The notes under the pieces are model-generated. The model was not told the DNA's origin. It searched no databases and saw nothing but the letters and a program-made list of their open reading frames with translations. A stretch of DNA of 64,000 bases from Sphingobacteriales bacterium. GTDB taxonomy: Bacteria > Bacteroidota > Bacteroidia > Chitinophagales > UBA2359. The position numbers and the translations under genes are program-made. How positions within the stretch are numbered: position 1 is the stretch's first letter; every line of letters begins with the position of its first letter. Of the stretch, positions 1 to 8,707 are shown piece after piece. Location of the stretch: NCBI GenBank assembly GCA_016711285.1, contig JADJTG010000013.1, positions 474,001 to 538,000 of the forward strand. The letters run 5' to 3'.

Positions 1-3000
1 GTAACATTCTTGTTAGATGGTGCTTGCAATGGCGTAACAGCTCCTTATATTGCAGGTAGTTTTCAGGGTTGGGATCCTACAGCCAATGCAATGACCGACA
101 GCAATAGCGATGGTATTTGGGAAGCCACTTTCACTATTGCGGAAGGCTCGGCTTTGGAATTCAAATTTTTGAAAGACGGCAGCGGCTGGGGCAGCGATGA
201 AAGCGCACCTGCCGAATGTGGCAATGGCAATGGCAACCGCACTTATACTGTGCCAATGGACGTAGCTACTGCTACTTATGGTCCGGTAGCTTTCGGTTCT
301 TGCGAAGTCTGCCCTGCTCCTCCTGTTTGTCTCGCCGAAGCGGGTACTGTTACACCTCCGGCTAATACAACCATTGCTTTCGGTGGTACTTCTGACGCTC
401 CTACCGTAAGTGGTCAAACAGAAAGTACCGAATACTCATATATATATGTACTGACTACCGATTCTCCGGGCAACTCTACTGTATATGATATTTTGGAATA
501 CAACACTACGGGCTCTTTCAGTTTTGCCGATTATAGCGCAGGCACTTACAATGTTCACGGTTTGAGTATTTTATCTGCCGATGTAGCTACTGCTGCCGCT
601 GCTATTGATAATGGTTTAATTACAAGCGGTGAGGCTGCTCTGGGAGTTATTGCCAATGGTGTTGTTTGCGCTGAATTAATTGTTCCGGGTTATCAATTAA
701 CGGTATTACCTGCTGTTGTATTTGATTGCGAAACTTTACAGGCAAATATAGGCGATGCTTGCGATGACGGCAACGCGAACACCGAAAACGATATGGTAAC
801 AAGCGGTTGCGAATGTGCAGGCACAGTAATTGCTCCTACTTACGATTGTGAAAACTTGCAAGCCAATGTAGGCGATGCTTGCGATGACGGCAATGCCAAC
901 ACCGAAAACGATATGGTAAATACCTCTTGCGAATGTGCAGGAACAGTAATTGCTCCTACTTATGATTGCGAAAACTTGCAAGCCAACGTAGGTGATGCTT
1001 GCGATGATGGCAACGCCAACACCGAAAATGATATGGTAAATACCTCTTGCGAATGTGCAGGAACAGTAATTGCTCCTACTTACGATTGTGAAAACTTGCA
1101 AGCCAACGTAGGCGATGCTTGTAATGACGGAAACGCCAACACCGAAAACGATATGGTAAATACCTCTTGCGAATGTGCAGGAACAGTAATTGCTCCTACT
1201 TACGATTGCGAAAACTTGCAAGCCAACATAGGCGATGCTTGTAATGACGGAAACGCCAATACAGAAAATGATATGGTAAATACCTCTTGCGAATGTGCAG
1301 GAACAGTAATTGCTCCTACTTACGATTGCGAAAACTTGCAAGCCAACGTAGGCGATGCTTGTAATGACGGCAACGCGAACACCGAAAACGATATGGTAAA
1401 TACCTCTTGCGTTTGTGCAGGAACAGCCATTGACCCTTGTGCCGGTGTAGCTATCAATGTTACTTACGACCAATTGGATTGTACAGAAGCTGACCACAAC
1501 AATGGTACTTACTCTGTTGAAATTTCTTGGACAGGCGGCGTAGCTCCTTATAGCATTGACGGTGCTGTTACAGAATCAGGTATTAGCGGCAATTCTTATA
1601 TCATCAGCAACCAAACAGATGGTTCTGAATTAGGAATATTAAATATTCAAGATGCCAACGGTTGCACTGGTACAGTAACACTTCCTGCTATGGATTGTGT
1701 AAAATGCGGCTTGACAGTATCTCACGCACAATTAGAATGTACATCAGCACAACAATCTGCGGGTGTTTACTCTTTGGCTATTTCTTGGACAGGCGGTGTA
1801 GCTCCTTATTCTGTAACCGGTGCTACCATTAACTATACTGACGTTACCGGAAACTCTATCATCGTAAGTGATATTACAGATGGTACTGCTTTGGGCAATG
1901 TTACTGTAACCGATGCCAACAGTTGCGATGTAACGGCAAATATTCCGGCTTACGATTGTGCTAAATGTGTAATTACTCCTTCCTATGATTATGTTCCTTG
2001 TAGCGAGCAAATGATTAACGAAGGTAAATTTACAGTAAATATCAGTTGGACAGGAACCGGTCCTTTTGACATTAGCGGCAGCTACGAAGCTGATAATTTC
2101 AATGGCAACAACTTACAACTTACTTTTACCGACAATACCGATTTAAGTTTCTATATCACTAACAACGAATGTAATGCAAGTTTAGTAGTTCCGGGTATTT
2201 CTTGCGATAAATGCCAATATTATGAAGTAAATGCAATAGCAGATTGCGGACCTAATACTGCTTCTACTTATTGTGTAACGCTTTCGGCTGTTGGCGGACA
2301 AACCGCAGGACCATATAATATTACAGGTACTCAAACATTACTCGGCGCAGATAACAACACCACCATTTGCGGATTAACAAAAGGCGAGCCTTACGAATTT
2401 ACTGTATTTGATACCAGCAAAGGTTGTATTGAAACCGTAGCCGGTGCGCCTTGTCCTTTGAGTGCCGACTTGATCCGTTTTGAAGGCGAAGTGATTGAAA
2501 ACGGCAACCAGCTTTCTTGGGCTACTGCTGCCGAAATCAACACAGACTACTACATTTTAGAGCGCAGCTTAGATGGTATCAACTTTGTAAATTATGCTAA
2601 AATTGATGCTGCCGGCAATACTGCCAGCACACAAGTATATGCTTATTTGGACAATCAGGTAGAAGATTGCGCTACTTACTTCTATCGTTTGTCGGAAGTA
2701 GATGCTTTGGGCAATCAAGAAATTATTTCTGATGTTATCCGTTTGCAAGGCAAAGCAGACGCTTGTTTGTCTGTAGAAATTGCACCAATTCCTGCCAGCA
2801 GCACCTTAAATGTAAACTTGAACATGGGCAGCGATGCAGCAATGGTTACTCTTAAAGTTACAGATTTATTGGGTCGTGTTATTACTCAACAAAACGTTCA
2901 CACGGTAGCAGGTTTCAATCAAGTAGAATTGAATATTGCAGATTATGCAGTAGGCACTTATTTCTTGAGCGTTGAAGACGGATTGCGCAACACTACCATG

Positions 3001-3018
3001 AAATTTGTGAAAAAATAA
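1..3018 (+). CDS. T9SS-sorted repeat-rich surface protein (5' truncated)
   Basis: The frame is open from the first base, so the gene begins upstream of the window and its signal peptide is not visible. About 1,005 residues are seen. The order is: a starch-binding-like (CBM20/E-set) segment over the first ~95 residues (GSFQGWDP, EFKFLKDG); a spacer; six 40-residue Cys/Asp/Asn-rich repeats encoded at 721-1440; three longer SprB-like Cys-rich repeats at roughly 1446-2215 (pattern ISWTGGVAPYS); a fibronectin-like segment (LSWATAAEINTDYYILERS); and a C-terminal T9SS type A sorting domain (IAPIPASSTLNVNL to MKFVKK). It is inferred to be exported through the type IX system and anchored at or released from the cell surface. 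Adhesion or polysaccharide binding is a guess from domain type. Confidence 0.85.
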   Translation, partial: VTFLLDGACNGVTAPYIAGSFQGWDPTANAMTDSNSDGIWEATFTIAEGSALEFKFLKDGSGWGSDESAPAECGNGNGNRTYTVPMDVATATYGPVAFGSCEVCPAPPVCLAEAGTVTPPANTTIAFGGTSDAPTVSGQTESTEYSYIYVLTTDSPGNSTVYDILEYNTTGSFSFADYSAGTYNVHGLSILSADVATAAAAIDNGLITSGEAALGVIANGVVCAELIVPGYQLTVLPAVVFDCETLQANIGDACDDGNANTENDMVTSGCECAGTVIAPTYDCENLQANVGDACDDGNANTENDMVNTSCECAGTVIAPTYDCENLQANVGDACDDGNANTENDMVNTSCECAGTVIAPTYDCENLQANVGDACNDGNANTENDMVNTSCECAGTVIAPTYDCENLQANIGDACNDGNANTENDMVNTSCECAGTVIAPTYDCENLQANVGDACNDGNANTENDMVNTSCVCAGTAIDPCAGVAINVTYDQLDCTEADHNNGTYSVEISWTGGVAPYSIDGAVTESGISGNSYIISNQTDGSELGILNIQDANGCTGTVTLPAMDCVKCGLTVSHAQLECTSAQQSAGVYSLAISWTGGVAPYSVTGATINYTDVTGNSIIVSDITDGTALGNVTVTDANSCDVTANIPAYDCAKCVITPSYDYVPCSEQMINEGKFTVNISWTGTGPFDISGSYEADNFNGNNLQLTFTDNTDLSFYITNNECNASLVVPGISCDKCQYYEVNAIADCGPNTASTYCVTLSAVGGQTAGPYNITGTQTLLGADNNTTICGLTKGEPYEFTVFDTSKGCIETVAGAPCPLSADLIRFEGEVIENGNQLSWATAAEINTDYYILERSLDGINFVNYAKIDAAGNTASTQVYAYLDNQVEDCATYFYRLSEVDALGNQEIISDVIRLQGKADACLSVEIAPIPASSTLNVNLNMGSDAAMVTLKVTDLLGRVITQQNVHTVAGFNQVELNIADYAVGTYFLSVEDGLRNTTMKFVKK
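721..1440 (+). repeat. Six in-frame 120-bp tandem repeats
   Basis: Six consecutive 120-bp units start at 721, 841, 961, 1081, 1201 and 1321. Each encodes 40 residues with the core NVGDACDDGNANTENDMV, ending in ECAGTVIAP. Units 2-6 are nearly identical at the DNA level, while unit 1 is the most divergent. The D-x-D/N-x-N spacing resembles calcium-binding loops of Bacteroidota surface proteins. Nearly identical DNA units suggest recent expansion and possible copy-number change by recombination. Confidence 0.95.
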
Positions 3019-3056
3019 TCATCTAACCAATCAATAATTTAATTATTGCAATACAT

Positions 3057-3093
3057 AAAAAACCGCCTCCTGTGCAGGAGGCGGTTTTTTTTT
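3057..3093 (+). terminator. Rho-independent terminator after the surface protein gene
   Basis: A perfect stem (aaccgcctcctg with caggaggcggtt) and a very short loop are followed by nine T. It lies about 40 bp after the stop codon at 3018. Confidence 0.9.
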
Positions 3094-3230
3094 ATCCTAT
3101 TGAGCAGTAAAATAATCCTTAATTTTGTTATAAAATACTACAAAGGCAAGCAAAAAGAACAAAACACAGTTCTTTTTTATCCATTTTTGTAAATTAATAC
3201 CTATATTTTATAATATTTTGAATTAAAAAA

Positions 3231-3842
3231 ATGATTATTATTGAAGATAAAATTATCAGCGATGCTGTTATAGAGGAGGAATTTGTATGCAACTTACAGG
3301 CTTGCAAAGGAGTATGCTGTGTAGAAGGCGATGGCGGCGCACCCTTAGCAGAATCAGAAGTTGCCATTTTAGATGATATATATTCCATAGTGTCGCCATA
3401 TCTGACGGAAGCGGGCAGGGCAGTTATTGCCGAGCAAGGACGCTATGTACCCAACGAAGAGGGCGGATTTTCAACGCCGCTTATCAACGGTGGAGCTTGT
3501 GCTTATTTGCGTTTTGACGAAGCGGGTATTGCCAAATGCCAAATAGAAAAAGCCTGGGAAGACGGAAAAATTGATTTCAAAAAACCCATCTCCTGCCATC
3601 TATACCCCATTCGCGCCACCCGCTACGATCGTTTTGTTGCGCTCAATTATTTCGAATGGGATATTTGCGACCCTGCTTGTGTATTGGGAAAAGCCCTCAA
3701 AGTACCGGTGTATCGTTTTTTGAAAGAGCCGCTTATCAGAGCCTACGGCGAAGATTTTTACGCTCAACTTGAAGGAGCTGCTGCCACACATTACGCCCGA
3801 CATCAAAATAATCATTCATCATCAAGTGATACAAATCTTTGA
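3231..3842 (+). CDS. DUF3109 family protein
   Basis: This 203-residue protein matches the DUF3109 family common in Bacteroidota. It has no signal peptide and is presumably cytoplasmic. Cysteines appear in the typical spacing: an N-terminal CNLQACKGVCC cluster, then C in GGACAYL, KCQIE, ISCHLYPIR and DICDPAC. The arrangement resembles YkgJ-type metal or Fe-S cluster-binding proteins, but no biochemical role is established for the family. The ATG at 3231 starts MIIIEDKIISDAVIEEEFVC, the usual family N-terminus. The last ~10 residues are Ser/His-rich and not conserved. Confidence 0.85.
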   Translation: MIIIEDKIISDAVIEEEFVCNLQACKGVCCVEGDGGAPLAESEVAILDDIYSIVSPYLTEAGRAVIAEQGRYVPNEEGGFSTPLINGGACAYLRFDEAGIAKCQIEKAWEDGKIDFKKPISCHLYPIRATRYDRFVALNYFEWDICDPACVLGKALKVPVYRFLKEPLIRAYGEDFYAQLEGAAATHYARHQNNHSSSSDTNL

Positions 3843-3894
3843 ACAATTTATTTTAATTTATATCCTCAAATAAAATTTTTAACGAATTTCAACC

Positions 3895-4287
3895 ATGCTA
3901 CAACGTATTCAAACGGTTTATTTTTTCTTGGCAGGATTATGCGGGCTTTTATTTCAGTATTTTCCGACAGTAGAAATCAATGATATTGCTCAAAAACCGG
4001 CATTTAATCCTATTATGGCGGGTATAGGGGCACTTATTTCAATCGCTTGTTTTTTGATTATTTTTTTGTTTAAAAAACGACCTCTTCAAGCCACACTTGC
4101 TTTGATAAATGGTATTGCTATCATCGGATTGATAGTTTTTGTTGGAATGACAGAATATTCAGATGGTGATTTTATTCCGCAATTAGGTGCTTTATTTCCG
4201 CCTTTGATGTTTTTGTTTAACAGCTTAGGCATACGAGGTGTGCGTAGCGACGAAAAATTGGTGCGCTCTATGGATAGGTTGCGTTAA
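3895..4287 (+). CDS. DUF4293 family membrane protein
   Basis: A 130-residue inner-membrane protein with four predicted transmembrane segments (about residues 5-22, 40-58, 66-83 and 95-111). The start MLQRIQTVYFF and the C-terminal motif DEKLVRSMDRLR are hallmarks of the DUF4293 family of Bacteroidota. Function is unknown. It lies 52 bp after the DUF3109 gene and 35 bp before the next gene, so the three could be co-transcribed. Confidence 0.85.
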   Translation: MLQRIQTVYFFLAGLCGLLFQYFPTVEINDIAQKPAFNPIMAGIGALISIACFLIIFLFKKRPLQATLALINGIAIIGLIVFVGMTEYSDGDFIPQLGALFPPLMFLFNSLGIRGVRSDEKLVRSMDRLR

Positions 4288-4322
4288 AAATGATTTTTTT
4301 TATTTTTTTCTTGAATAAAATT

Positions 4323-4979
4323 ATGAATGATACAATAAAAAAAATGCTTTTGAAGTTGTTTGCGCTAAGTGTACTGCTTGTTTTATTGTCGCCAAGCGTA
4401 TTAGCTCAAACTTTTAAGGCAGGATTGATTGCCGGAGCTAATTTTACCCAAATAGACGGTGACGACAACAGTGGTTACCGCAAAATAGGGCTTAATACCG
4501 GCATCTTTGCAGAGTTGCCTTGGAGCGAGCGTTGGAGTACCACCATCGAAATTTTATATGCTCAACGCGGCAGTGCCAGTGCTTTCAACGCCAACCGCTA
4601 CGCCGACGATTTCAAATTGGTGCTGGATTATGTAGAGATTCCTTTTATTGTAAAATATCACGATGTAAATCGAATGAATTTCGGCGCGGGATTAAGCGCT
4701 GCCCGCTTGCTGCGTACCAAGCAGTTCAACGGAGGCATAGAAAGCGACACCTATTTTACCCAAAACCCACCCAATAAATGGGACTTCAGCGGATTAATAG
4801 AGATACAATACCCTTTATCCACACGTTTTTTGGTTAATTTGCGTATGGCATACTCTATTGTATCTTTTCAGAAAAACATATTCAGCAACAATCAACAGCG
4901 CATCGTAGGGCAATATCACAAAACTATTGCTTTGCGTTTTTTGTATAAATTAAGCGGCATTACCGAAAAACACCACTAA
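4323..4979 (+). CDS. Outer-membrane beta-barrel protein (PorT-like fold)
   Basis: About 218 residues. A signal peptide (LFALSVLLVLLSPSVLAQ) is followed by the typical start of the outer-membrane beta-barrel family, KAGLIAGANFTQIDGDD, and by alternating hydrophobic strands (TTIEILYAQRGS, YVEIPFIVKYH). The family includes PorT and many uncharacterised outer-membrane proteins; nothing here identifies a specific function. I prefer the ATG at 4323, because an in-frame start at 4290 would place a Phe-rich stretch before the signal peptide. Confidence 0.75.
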   Translation: MNDTIKKMLLKLFALSVLLVLLSPSVLAQTFKAGLIAGANFTQIDGDDNSGYRKIGLNTGIFAELPWSERWSTTIEILYAQRGSASAFNANRYADDFKLVLDYVEIPFIVKYHDVNRMNFGAGLSAARLLRTKQFNGGIESDTYFTQNPPNKWDFSGLIEIQYPLSTRFLVNLRMAYSIVSFQKNIFSNNQQRIVGQYHKTIALRFLYKLSGITEKHH

Positions 4980-5081
4980 TTAATACTTTGCTTTGGAAGA
5001 ACGTCCCTCGCGTCTGTAACTCAAATAAGAAAGCACCAATACGGTACTGAATACCAAAGAGGCAACAACTATTTCTTGCAT
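4980..5081 (-). CDS. Possible 33-residue single-span membrane protein
   Basis: Reading the minus strand from the ATG at 5081 gives 33 codons: MQEIVVASLVFSTVLVLSYL, then a basic tail SYRREGRSSKAKY, stop at 4980. A single hydrophobic helix with a positively charged C-terminus is what a small membrane subunit looks like. It is convergent with and abuts the barrel gene. No family is recognised and no clear ribosome-binding site is seen, so chance remains possible. Confidence 0.4.
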   Translation of the reverse strand: MQEIVVASLVFSTVLVLSYLSYRREGRSSKAKY

Positions 5082-5423
5082 AATCAGGTTAGGTGAAGGT
5101 TTAATGAATAAAAAAAACAAAATATCATCAACGCAATAAGTTTTTACAAAATGGTACTTGCAATACTTACAAATATATAGTAATTAATTAATTACGCAAA
5201 TTTATAATGATTTATTTGTCGTTTTATTTACAATTTTAATCAAAAATTTACATTTTTTAACAATAAAAATGTAAAAAACGAACAAAATCACCTTAATTAA
5301 TTCGAGTTTTGATAAGTTTTTTGTACATTGCATCTGTTGTTGATACAGCGTGCTGATATACAGCAAAAAAAACAAGAACGTTCATATTTTTAATTTATTT
5401 ATCTTATACCTAAAAATATTTTC
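5082..5423. other. AT-rich intergenic region
   Basis: 342 bp, strongly AT-rich. No coding frame or stable hairpin was seen. It should hold the promoter of the plus-strand gene at 5424; a weak TACATTG box lies at 5324-5330, without a well-spaced -33 element. Confidence 0.5.
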
Positions 5424-6182
5424 ATGAAAAAGTTAGTTTACACACTTGCTTTCTTATTAACAAGCACTTTTATTTGCGCACAGGAAGCGGCAATGGATTT
5501 TACGAAAACAGATTGTGACGGCAATAACCATACCTTATTTAGCGAATTAGATGCCGGAAAAGTGGTAGTATTGGATTTTGTGATGATGAATTGCACACCT
5601 TGCATCACTGCTACCAAAGCATTGGATAATTTATTGGAAACTTATGCCATATCTCACCCCAATCGTGTGGAAATATACAGTATCGGCTATCTAGATAACT
5701 ATACCTGCCAACAGATGAAAAATTGGCGTACCGATAATAATTTTGAACACGAAGTATTTACCGAAGGGGCTGAAATGGTGGCTTACTATGGTGGTATGGG
5801 TATGCCCACTATCGTTATTGTAGCCAAAGATACTCACGAAGTATTGTACAAAACCATCGGCTATTCGCCTTCGGATAATACCGACATTTTGGCTGCCATC
5901 AACGAAGGACTTACTTACTCGCCAGTGGGTATCGAAACATTTATAAATTCTGTTGTTGTTACTCCCAATCCTTTTGAAAACACTTTATCTGTCAGTGCCG
6001 ACAGCCCCATAAAAAAAATACAAATCAGCGACATAAATGGCAAAGTTGTATTGGAACAAATTTTTGACGATGCGTCTGTTCAGGTACAAGTATCAACCAC
6101 AGACTTACAAAACGGTTTGTATTTATTGCAGTATGAAGATGTGTCGGGCAAAACAGCTTTGAAAAAAGTATTTAAACAATAA
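5424..6182 (+). CDS. Secreted thioredoxin-like protein with T9SS sorting domain
   Basis: 252 residues. A signal peptide (MKKLVYTLAFLLTSTFICAQ) is followed by a thioredoxin/TlpA-like domain at about 25-165 with a CxxC active site (MMNCTPCITATK) and the cis-proline region GMPTIVIV. A T9SS type A sorting domain follows from ~175 (VTPNPFENTLSV to KVFKQ). It is expected to be exported beyond the outer membrane, where a CxxC pair could exchange disulfides or handle metal or heme ligands. It lies 15 bp before the di-heme peroxidase gene, so the two are probably co-transcribed with the following MbnP-like gene. Confidence 0.85.
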   Translation: MKKLVYTLAFLLTSTFICAQEAAMDFTKTDCDGNNHTLFSELDAGKVVVLDFVMMNCTPCITATKALDNLLETYAISHPNRVEIYSIGYLDNYTCQQMKNWRTDNNFEHEVFTEGAEMVAYYGGMGMPTIVIVAKDTHEVLYKTIGYSPSDNTDILAAINEGLTYSPVGIETFINSVVVTPNPFENTLSVSADSPIKKIQISDINGKVVLEQIFDDASVQVQVSTTDLQNGLYLLQYEDVSGKTALKKVFKQ

Positions 6183-6197
6183 AATAAAACGAGACAG

Positions 6198-7280
6198 ATG
6201 ATGAAGAGGAAAAGTAGAAATAATCGCTTCAGTATTGCAATGCTATGTTTGTTGCTGGCAGCTTGTCAAAAAGAAGATGACCAGCAGCCTATTTATGATC
6301 CTACAGCCTTACAAGTAGATTATCCGCAGTGGATTCGTATTTATTTAGATGAAATACCCATTCCTGCCGATAACCCGCTTACCGAAGAAGGGGTGGCGTT
6401 GGGCAGAATGTTGTTTTACGAAAAAAATCTTTCAGCTGATGGCACGCAGTCTTGTGCTACCTGCCATCGGCAAGAAAATGCTTTCTCGGATCCGGAGCGT
6501 TTTAGCAAAGGCATTGACGGCTCTTTGGGTACGCGCAACGCAATGGCTATCATCAATTTAGGGTGGTCGGAGAAAATGTTTTGGGACGGTCGCCGCAATA
6601 CGCTCGAAGAGCAAGCCCACGACCCCGTTGTGAATCCGATAGAAATGAAAAATAAAAACTGGGTAGGTGTGCTGCAACGACTTCAAAACGACAGCAAATA
6701 CCCCAAATTGTTTTTTGAAGCCTTCGGCACTTTTCAGATTGACAGCACCCACGTTACCAAAGCCATCGCTCAATTTGAACGCACTTTAATATCCTTTAAT
6801 TCCCGCTTTGACCACTACTATTTTGAAGGAGACACTACGGTATTCAATGAACAGGAAAAACGCGGCTTGGAGGTTTTTTTGCATAGTGGAGAATGTAACC
6901 ATTGCCACAGTGATGCCTTGCTCACCGATAATTTCTTTAGAAACAACGGATTAGACGAAGCCCCCACCGACTTGGGTATGGGAAGTATAACAAATGGAAG
7001 TGCTACCGACAACGGAAAATTTAAAGTAACGACCCTGCGCAACATCGCACAAACTGCACCCTATATGCACGACGGGCGTTTTGCTACCCTCGAAGAAACG
7101 GTTGAACATTATAACAGTGGGATTAAAATGAACTCGCCGAATATAGATGAGTCTGTTCCTTTGGCAGATGGCGGCGGCGACCTGCTCACCGCAGAGCAAA
7201 AAGCCGATTTACTCGCATTTTTGCAAACACTCACTGACGAAAGTTTTTTGAATAATCCGAATTTTAGTGACCCCAACTAA
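6198..7280 (+). CDS. Di-heme cytochrome c peroxidase family lipoprotein (MauG/MbnH-like)
   Basis: 360 residues. The N-terminus has a lipobox (LLLAAC, Cys23), so this is a membrane-anchored periplasmic lipoprotein. Two c-type heme sites are present: CATCH (C86, C89, H90) and CNHCH (C233, C236, H237). Conserved family segments include LGTRNAMAIIN, FWDGRRNTLEEQA and PYMHDGRFATLEETVEHYN. The family reduces peroxide or, in the MauG/MbnH branch, oxidises tryptophan in a partner protein. The next gene, 20 bp on, encodes an MbnP-like protein, the known substrate type of MbnH. That pairing favours a protein-modifying role over simple peroxide detoxification, but it is inferred from context. Confidence 0.9.
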   Translation: MMKRKSRNNRFSIAMLCLLLAACQKEDDQQPIYDPTALQVDYPQWIRIYLDEIPIPADNPLTEEGVALGRMLFYEKNLSADGTQSCATCHRQENAFSDPERFSKGIDGSLGTRNAMAIINLGWSEKMFWDGRRNTLEEQAHDPVVNPIEMKNKNWVGVLQRLQNDSKYPKLFFEAFGTFQIDSTHVTKAIAQFERTLISFNSRFDHYYFEGDTTVFNEQEKRGLEVFLHSGECNHCHSDALLTDNFFRNNGLDEAPTDLGMGSITNGSATDNGKFKVTTLRNIAQTAPYMHDGRFATLEETVEHYNSGIKMNSPNIDESVPLADGGGDLLTAEQKADLLAFLQTLTDESFLNNPNFSDPN

Positions 7281-7299
7281 TTTTTATGTCAATATAATT

Positions 7300-8649
7300 A
7301 TGAAAATATTTTATATATGGATTTTGTTGCTGCCTCTATATGGGTGGGCACAAAATAAAACCGTACAAGTACAATTTGACCATTTGGTGGGTAAAAGTGT
7401 ACTTTCTTTGAATAATGGTGTATATAGCAATGCTGCCGGACAAAAAATGAACATCACCCGCGCACAATTTTATTTGTCGGGTTTTGAAATAACCACCAAA
7501 GACGGTTCTTCCGTTGCTTTTCCTGATACTTACTTGCTCGTTAATGCTGCTGATTACGACAAAGTATATGATATTGGCGAAGTACCTACTGCTACAGAGG
7601 CAGCTCGTTTGCGCCTGCAAGTCGGCGTTGATGCCGTTGCCAACCACAGCGACCCTTCTTCGTATCCTTCCACACACGCCTTAGCCAACCAAGAACCCTC
7701 CATGCATTGGGGCTGGACGGCGGGGTATCGCTTTTTGGTAATAGAAGGAAAAATAGATACCGATGGCGACCAAATACCCGAAACTGTTTTTCAATACCAC
7801 ACCGTAGGCGATGAATATCTCACGCCCCTTACAATTGATTCCTACGGAAAAGACGAAAACAATACTTTGCTTTTCAAATTAAAAGCAGATTATGCCGCTT
7901 TGCTGAAAAACATTGATTTTTCTTCATCAGCTAATTATATCATACATGGCGGCGGCGAAACTATTGATTTATTGATGAGCAGTTTTCAGGCAAATGATGC
8001 TATTGATTTAGAAGAACGGACTTTTGCAGTAGGTTCAAAAGTAAATTTTGCGGAAAACGCAGCCACTATTTATGATATTCAGAAAGAAGTAAAATTAGTA
8101 AATTTAACCACCAAACCTTTGAGTTTGCTTTGGCAAATTGTAGAAACACAAATGCCGGAAGGTTGGGTACAATCCATGTGCGATACCGAAGGCTGCTGGA
8201 ATATTAACGTTACTGAGCACAATTTCACTTTGGGCATAGAAACTTTGCCTACGGATAGGCTCAATATGCACTTTTATCCCTATAACCAAGCCGGAACAGG
8301 CACAACACTCGTAAAAATAACCAATACCATCAGTGGCGAAGCTATTTTTGTGCGCTGGACTGCTACTGCCACCGCACCGGTAGGCATCAGTACCGTTGAA
8401 CAAAATATCCATATTTCGTGTGTGCCGCAGCCTGCGCGCGAAACCGCCACTTTATTTTATACTTTTCCTTCCGAAATACAAACTCTTTGTATTTATAATC
8501 TTTTAGGACAAACTGTTTTTCAACAAAAAATACAACAAACACAAGGCAGCATTACACTGAGCCAATTAGAAACAGGTTGGTATCAGGCTGTTTTTTATGA
8601 TGCTCAAGGAAAAGCAATCGGTCGTTGCCCCATTAGTGTTGCAAAATAA
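7300..8649 (+). CDS. MbnP-like copper-binding family protein with T9SS sorting domain
   Basis: About 449 residues. A signal peptide (MKIFYIWILLLPLYGWAQ) is followed by an MbnP-type domain at ~20-235 with the signature MHWGWTAGYRFLVIEG (H136, W137, W139), FDHLVG, and an ITRAQFYLSGFEI strand. After this comes a segment of unknown fold and a C-terminal T9SS-type sorting domain (LYTFPSEIQTLCIYNLLGQ). In methanotrophs MbnH, a di-heme enzyme, converts a tryptophan of MbnP to kynurenine to make a copper site. The neighbouring di-heme gene makes this a candidate equivalent pair. I chose the ATG at 7300 because an in-frame upstream start (7267) lies inside the previous gene and would bury the signal peptide. 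Confidence 0.85.
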   Translation: MKIFYIWILLLPLYGWAQNKTVQVQFDHLVGKSVLSLNNGVYSNAAGQKMNITRAQFYLSGFEITTKDGSSVAFPDTYLLVNAADYDKVYDIGEVPTATEAARLRLQVGVDAVANHSDPSSYPSTHALANQEPSMHWGWTAGYRFLVIEGKIDTDGDQIPETVFQYHTVGDEYLTPLTIDSYGKDENNTLLFKLKADYAALLKNIDFSSSANYIIHGGGETIDLLMSSFQANDAIDLEERTFAVGSKVNFAENAATIYDIQKEVKLVNLTTKPLSLLWQIVETQMPEGWVQSMCDTEGCWNINVTEHNFTLGIETLPTDRLNMHFYPYNQAGTGTTLVKITNTISGEAIFVRWTATATAPVGISTVEQNIHISCVPQPARETATLFYTFPSEIQTLCIYNLLGQTVFQQKIQQTQGSITLSQLETGWYQAVFYDAQGKAIGRCPISVAK

Positions 8650-8707
8650 ATACATACAAAAATATTTATAAAAATGTATGTAAATTTGCCGTTTTAAGCA
8701 TTTTTTG

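Noticed and set aside
721..1440. Regular 120-bp repeats looking like a CRISPR or satellite array
   Set aside because: The units have no unique spacers, are in frame with the surrounding protein and encode a 40-residue motif.
736..1497. Long minus-strand open frame opposite the repeats
   Set aside because: It mirrors the repeat structure, has low-complexity Ile/Tyr/Cys composition and no recognisable domain; it is a shadow of the plus-strand repeats.
3231..3300. Zinc-finger regulator reading of the DUF3109 cysteines
   Set aside because: The spacing does not match a DNA-binding zinc finger and the rest of the protein follows DUF3109.
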